DNA from: Cyprinodon diabolis
Lineage: Eukaryota > Chordata > Actinopteri > Cyprinodontiformes > Cyprinodontidae
NCBI GenBank assembly: GCA_030533445.1
Contig: JARPUW010000257.1
Span: 1-64,000, forward strand
Length of the DNA: 64,000 nucleotides
Direction of reading: 5' to 3'
Made by a program: the position numbers and the translations under genes. The notes under the pieces were generated by a model, which saw only the letters and a program-made list of their open reading frames with translations, was not told the origin of the DNA and made no database searches. How positions within the stretch are numbered: the stretch's first letter is position 1; the number at the start of each line of letters is the position of its first letter. Below are positions 61,440-64,000 of this stretch, piece after piece.

Positions 61440-64000
61440 GTAAAATCTGTTTGAAGCTTGGTAACCTTGACAACGCTTAACGAGCCTCTCACTGACACAG
61501 ACAACAGCTGCACTCACTATTGGTTTCTTCTTCCCAGGCTTTTTTGTATGGGAAGAACGGCAACGAAAACAAACGACTACTGATCAAAAACCGTATGAGT
61601 TATTCAAAAAACATTTTCACCATGAGCATCAGCAATCCTTCGACTCCAAGTATACCAACTTTGGTGTATGTGTGTCATTCAGAACAATATTTATGACGAC
61701 TTGAAAACACATAGTCTGATTCGTTTCTCTCCCATCTTCAGCTCAAAAAGAATGGAGAAAGGCTGAAACTCATCGACTTTAGGTTGGTCTGGAGGGTTTT
61801 TAAGGAAAAGTATTAATCCTACCGTAATTCCGAAGACATTGTGTGAGTCCAGAGGTTTCAGTCTACAAACTGACCAAAAATGGTGACTGTAGCTCCAAAT
61901 ATGTGGCCGTGAGGGCGAGAATAAGATGTTTGATCTTAAAAAAATGGCCGCCTCACACTAAGATTTCAGCAGCTGCACTCTAGCAGGCTGCTGCAGAAGC
62001 TAACTGTCAGCTAGCTTCCAGGTGCTTACCCTCCGAACAAACGACTGCTGAGCAAAAACCGTAAAAGATATCTGAAAAATTCTTTCAGTGAAAGCAACAT
62101 CTATCCTTTGTCTCAGACTGGGGTAACCTTCATGTCTGTAGGTCTTTCACAACCCAAAACGAAGCACAAACAAAATGGTTGGCCCACCTGCTCCTCCCTT
62201 TGTTTGAACTGCAGGACCTCACTCTCACTCACCTTTTAGCTGCTAAAGCACCCCTCCGAACAAACGACTGCTGAGTAAAAACCGTAAAAGGTGTCTGAAA
62301 AATTCTTTTTATCTAAGCGACAGCTATATCTTGTCTTCAATTGGAGTAACTTTCATGGCTGTAGGTCATCTACAAACTGAATGGGAAGAGAAAGAAAAAG
62401 AAAAAACGTTTCATCACACCTAAGCTTCTAATTGAGCTAGCTGCAGCAGGTCACTGTCACTCAGCTTTCAGGTGCTTAAAATGTCCTCCGAACAAACGAC
62501 TGCTGAGCAAAAACCGTATGAGTTATTCAAAAAATTTTTTCACCGTGAGCGTCAGACATCCTTCGACTCCAACTATGCCAACTTTGGTGTATGTGTGTCA
62601 TTCAGAAAAATATTTATGACGAGTTTAAAACACATAGTCGGATTCGTTTTTCTCCCCTCTTCTGCTCCAAAACCAATGAAAAACGGCTCTGATTTTCATC
62701 GACTTTAGGTCGGTCTGGAGGGTTTTTAAGGAAAAGTATTAATCCTACCGTAATTCCGAAGATATTGTGTGGGTCCAGAGATTTCAGTCTACAAACTGAC
62801 CAAAAATGGTGACTCTAGCTATAAATATGTGGCCGTGAGGGCGAGTTTAAAATGTTTTTTTGTGTTTAAAAAACGCCTGCCTCACACTCTAGCTTTTCAG
62901 TTGCTCCACTCTAGCAGGCTGGATTTTGCTAAAACTTTGTGGCGCTTGAGGTCTGATTATACAAAAACCGTAGCAGTTATCAACATACCGTCTTCAGTTT
63001 TAAATAGACGAAGGATTTATCTACAAACTGAGCTTCAAACTGTTTTTCTAGGTGAATGTATGCCGACACAGTGAAGTGCTGTTTTTTATGCTTTTTTTTT
63101 CCTCTCCCCATTCATTTCCTATGGGATTTTTTTGCGACGTTTTCGCTAATAATTCGCAAACCTTCGGACTAATGAGAAAGTTTTATACAAGCACACATCA
63201 CCCCATTGGTCCCGACGCGTGTGCCAACTTTGGGCCCGATCCGCCAAACCGTGCGGGACTAGTTACGCGCCGAAGTTTTGGGTATACGGGAGAATTATAA
63301 TAATAATAACTAGAAAATTTCTAAAGAAATTTTGAGGGGGGCCACCTACTGCCCGTCTGGGGAACCGGGCCAATACGGCCCTGGCAAGTGACGTCGGGGC
63401 TCCCCAGACCAACTGCTTACGCCTTTGAGGGCTGCTGAGGGAAGGAAAGAGGGCAAGTTCATGGGCAAAGAGAGCTGTGTGCCACTTGTGCTGAAATCTG
63501 GGAAATAGACGTGCACAGCGTATGATGCACAAGGGTAATATGGGTTGTCCATATTGAAACACAGTGGGTAAAGCCCAGTTGGCGGGCTTTGCCCGCCTGG
63601 TAGGAGCCATCTCAGTGAAGAAAAAAATCACCAATGGCGGGCTCTGCCCGCCTTCTAAGAGCCATTGCAGTGATGAAATCACCAATGGCGGGCTCAGCCC
63701 GCCTGCTAAGAGCCATTGCAGTGATGTAATCACCTTTGGCGGGCTCCGCCCGCCTGTTACCATTGGCGGGCTCCGCCCGCCTTCTAAGAGCCATTGCAGT
63801 GATGAAATCACCAATGGCAATGAGCAATATGCCAGAATGTATGAGTGTGTATAAGGAAGAGGCTTTTATTCTGTAGAGTCCTTGTAGTCTTATTTTGAAA
63901 GTCTATCATGAATGTGCATCAAAAGATGGGTCACGCCCAGCAGTGATATAGAATCCATTTCCAAATGTTAAATCACTGGTTTTCCATGTTATTAGGTGAA
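61440..64000. repeat. Unit 20 (partial, 2561 bp): T-type, no hairpin module, alpha tail
   Basis: Cut by the window end inside the first F repeat. The 5' half matches unit 14 (GGCAACGAAAACAAACG, CTCCAAGTATACC, AAAGGTGTCTG), but no hairpin module is present; only TAATAATAATAA remains before CTAG. Private: GCGTCAGACATCC. Confidence 0.94.
63581..63818. repeat. 51-bp double-hairpin minisatellite, 5 hairpins (unit 20)
   Basis: Reference layout. Loops of two GC hairpins are changed (TTT in the first, TCA in the third) while both stems remain complementary. Confidence 0.93.

Larger units (their letters stand above)
1..64000. repeat. Macrosatellite array, ~3.2-kb unit, 19 full units plus one partial
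   Basis: The phase marker GTAAAATCTGTTTGAAGC recurs in the same orientation at 1, 3374, 6518, 9887, 13056, 16227, 19602, 22799, 25970, 29222, 32363, 35532, 38703, 41814, 45258, 48301, 51521 (variant), 54921, 58227 and 61440. Everything between successive markers is collinear from unit to unit and differs by scattered substitutions and by minisatellite copy number. No unique sequence separates units, and the array runs off both window ends. The ORFs present are short, low in complexity and explained by the repeats, so I annotate no coding sequence. A heterochromatic or subtelomeric satellite block in an animal genome is the likely setting; this is inferred from organisation only. Confidence 0.97.

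Noticed and set aside
1..64000. rDNA intergenic spacer or telomeric array
   Set aside because: No rRNA gene segment occurs in any of the 20 units and no telomeric hexamer array is present.

Overview
The whole window is one tandem array of a large satellite (macrosatellite) unit. I see no protein-coding gene, tRNA, rRNA, CRISPR array or intact transposon. Nineteen full units and one partial unit follow each other head to tail with no other sequence between them. Unit length runs from 3043 to 3444 bp. Both window edges lie inside the array, so the locus is longer than 64 kb. Unit phase is set at an arbitrary but recognisable point, GTAAAATCTGTTTGAAGC (GTAACATCTG in unit 17), which falls at base 1.

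Organism: this looks like nuclear satellite DNA of a eukaryote. A TAA-microsatellite leading into a GC-rich foldback module is, from memory and not from a search, reminiscent of repeats common in teleost fish genomes. A fish is therefore the best guess, held with low confidence.

Layout of a unit (unit 1 as reference). (i) 1-1600: a ladder of seven diverged ~230-bp monomers marked by ACCGTA, four of which keep a conserved CCGAACAAACGAC box. (ii) 1600-1856: a pyrimidine-rich and then mixed stretch with no repeat I can define. (iii) 1857-2578: a foldback island. It holds 0-4 copies of a 62-bp hairpin module set in TAA repeats, an AT-rich palindrome, a 9-bp inverted repeat enclosing a second hairpin, and 2-6 copies of a 51-bp minisatellite in which each monomer encodes two hairpins. 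(iv) 2618-3373: two and a half copies of a ~295-bp repeat, ending in a 15-nt palindrome at the unit junction.

Variation: nearly all unit-length differences come from copy-number change of the two hairpin minisatellites, plus one extra 229-bp monomer in unit 17. Point variants define two 5' haplotypes. The G type has GATCTGAAAA, TCTTTTAACTG and TCGATTGG (units 2, 4, 5, 7, 12, 15, 17). The T type has GATCTTAAAA, TGTTTGAACTG and TCAATTGG (units 1, 3, 6, 8-11, 13, 14, 19, 20). Units 16 and 18 are mosaics. They also define three tail types: alpha, beta (units 2, 10, 13, 19) and gamma (units 7, 16). Shared private variants reveal larger duplications: units 12-14 match 18-20, units 3-4 match 14-15, and unit 1 matches unit 8. 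This indicates ongoing unequal exchange and gene conversion. All statements of similarity come from reading the sequence by eye; no alignment, folding or database search was run.
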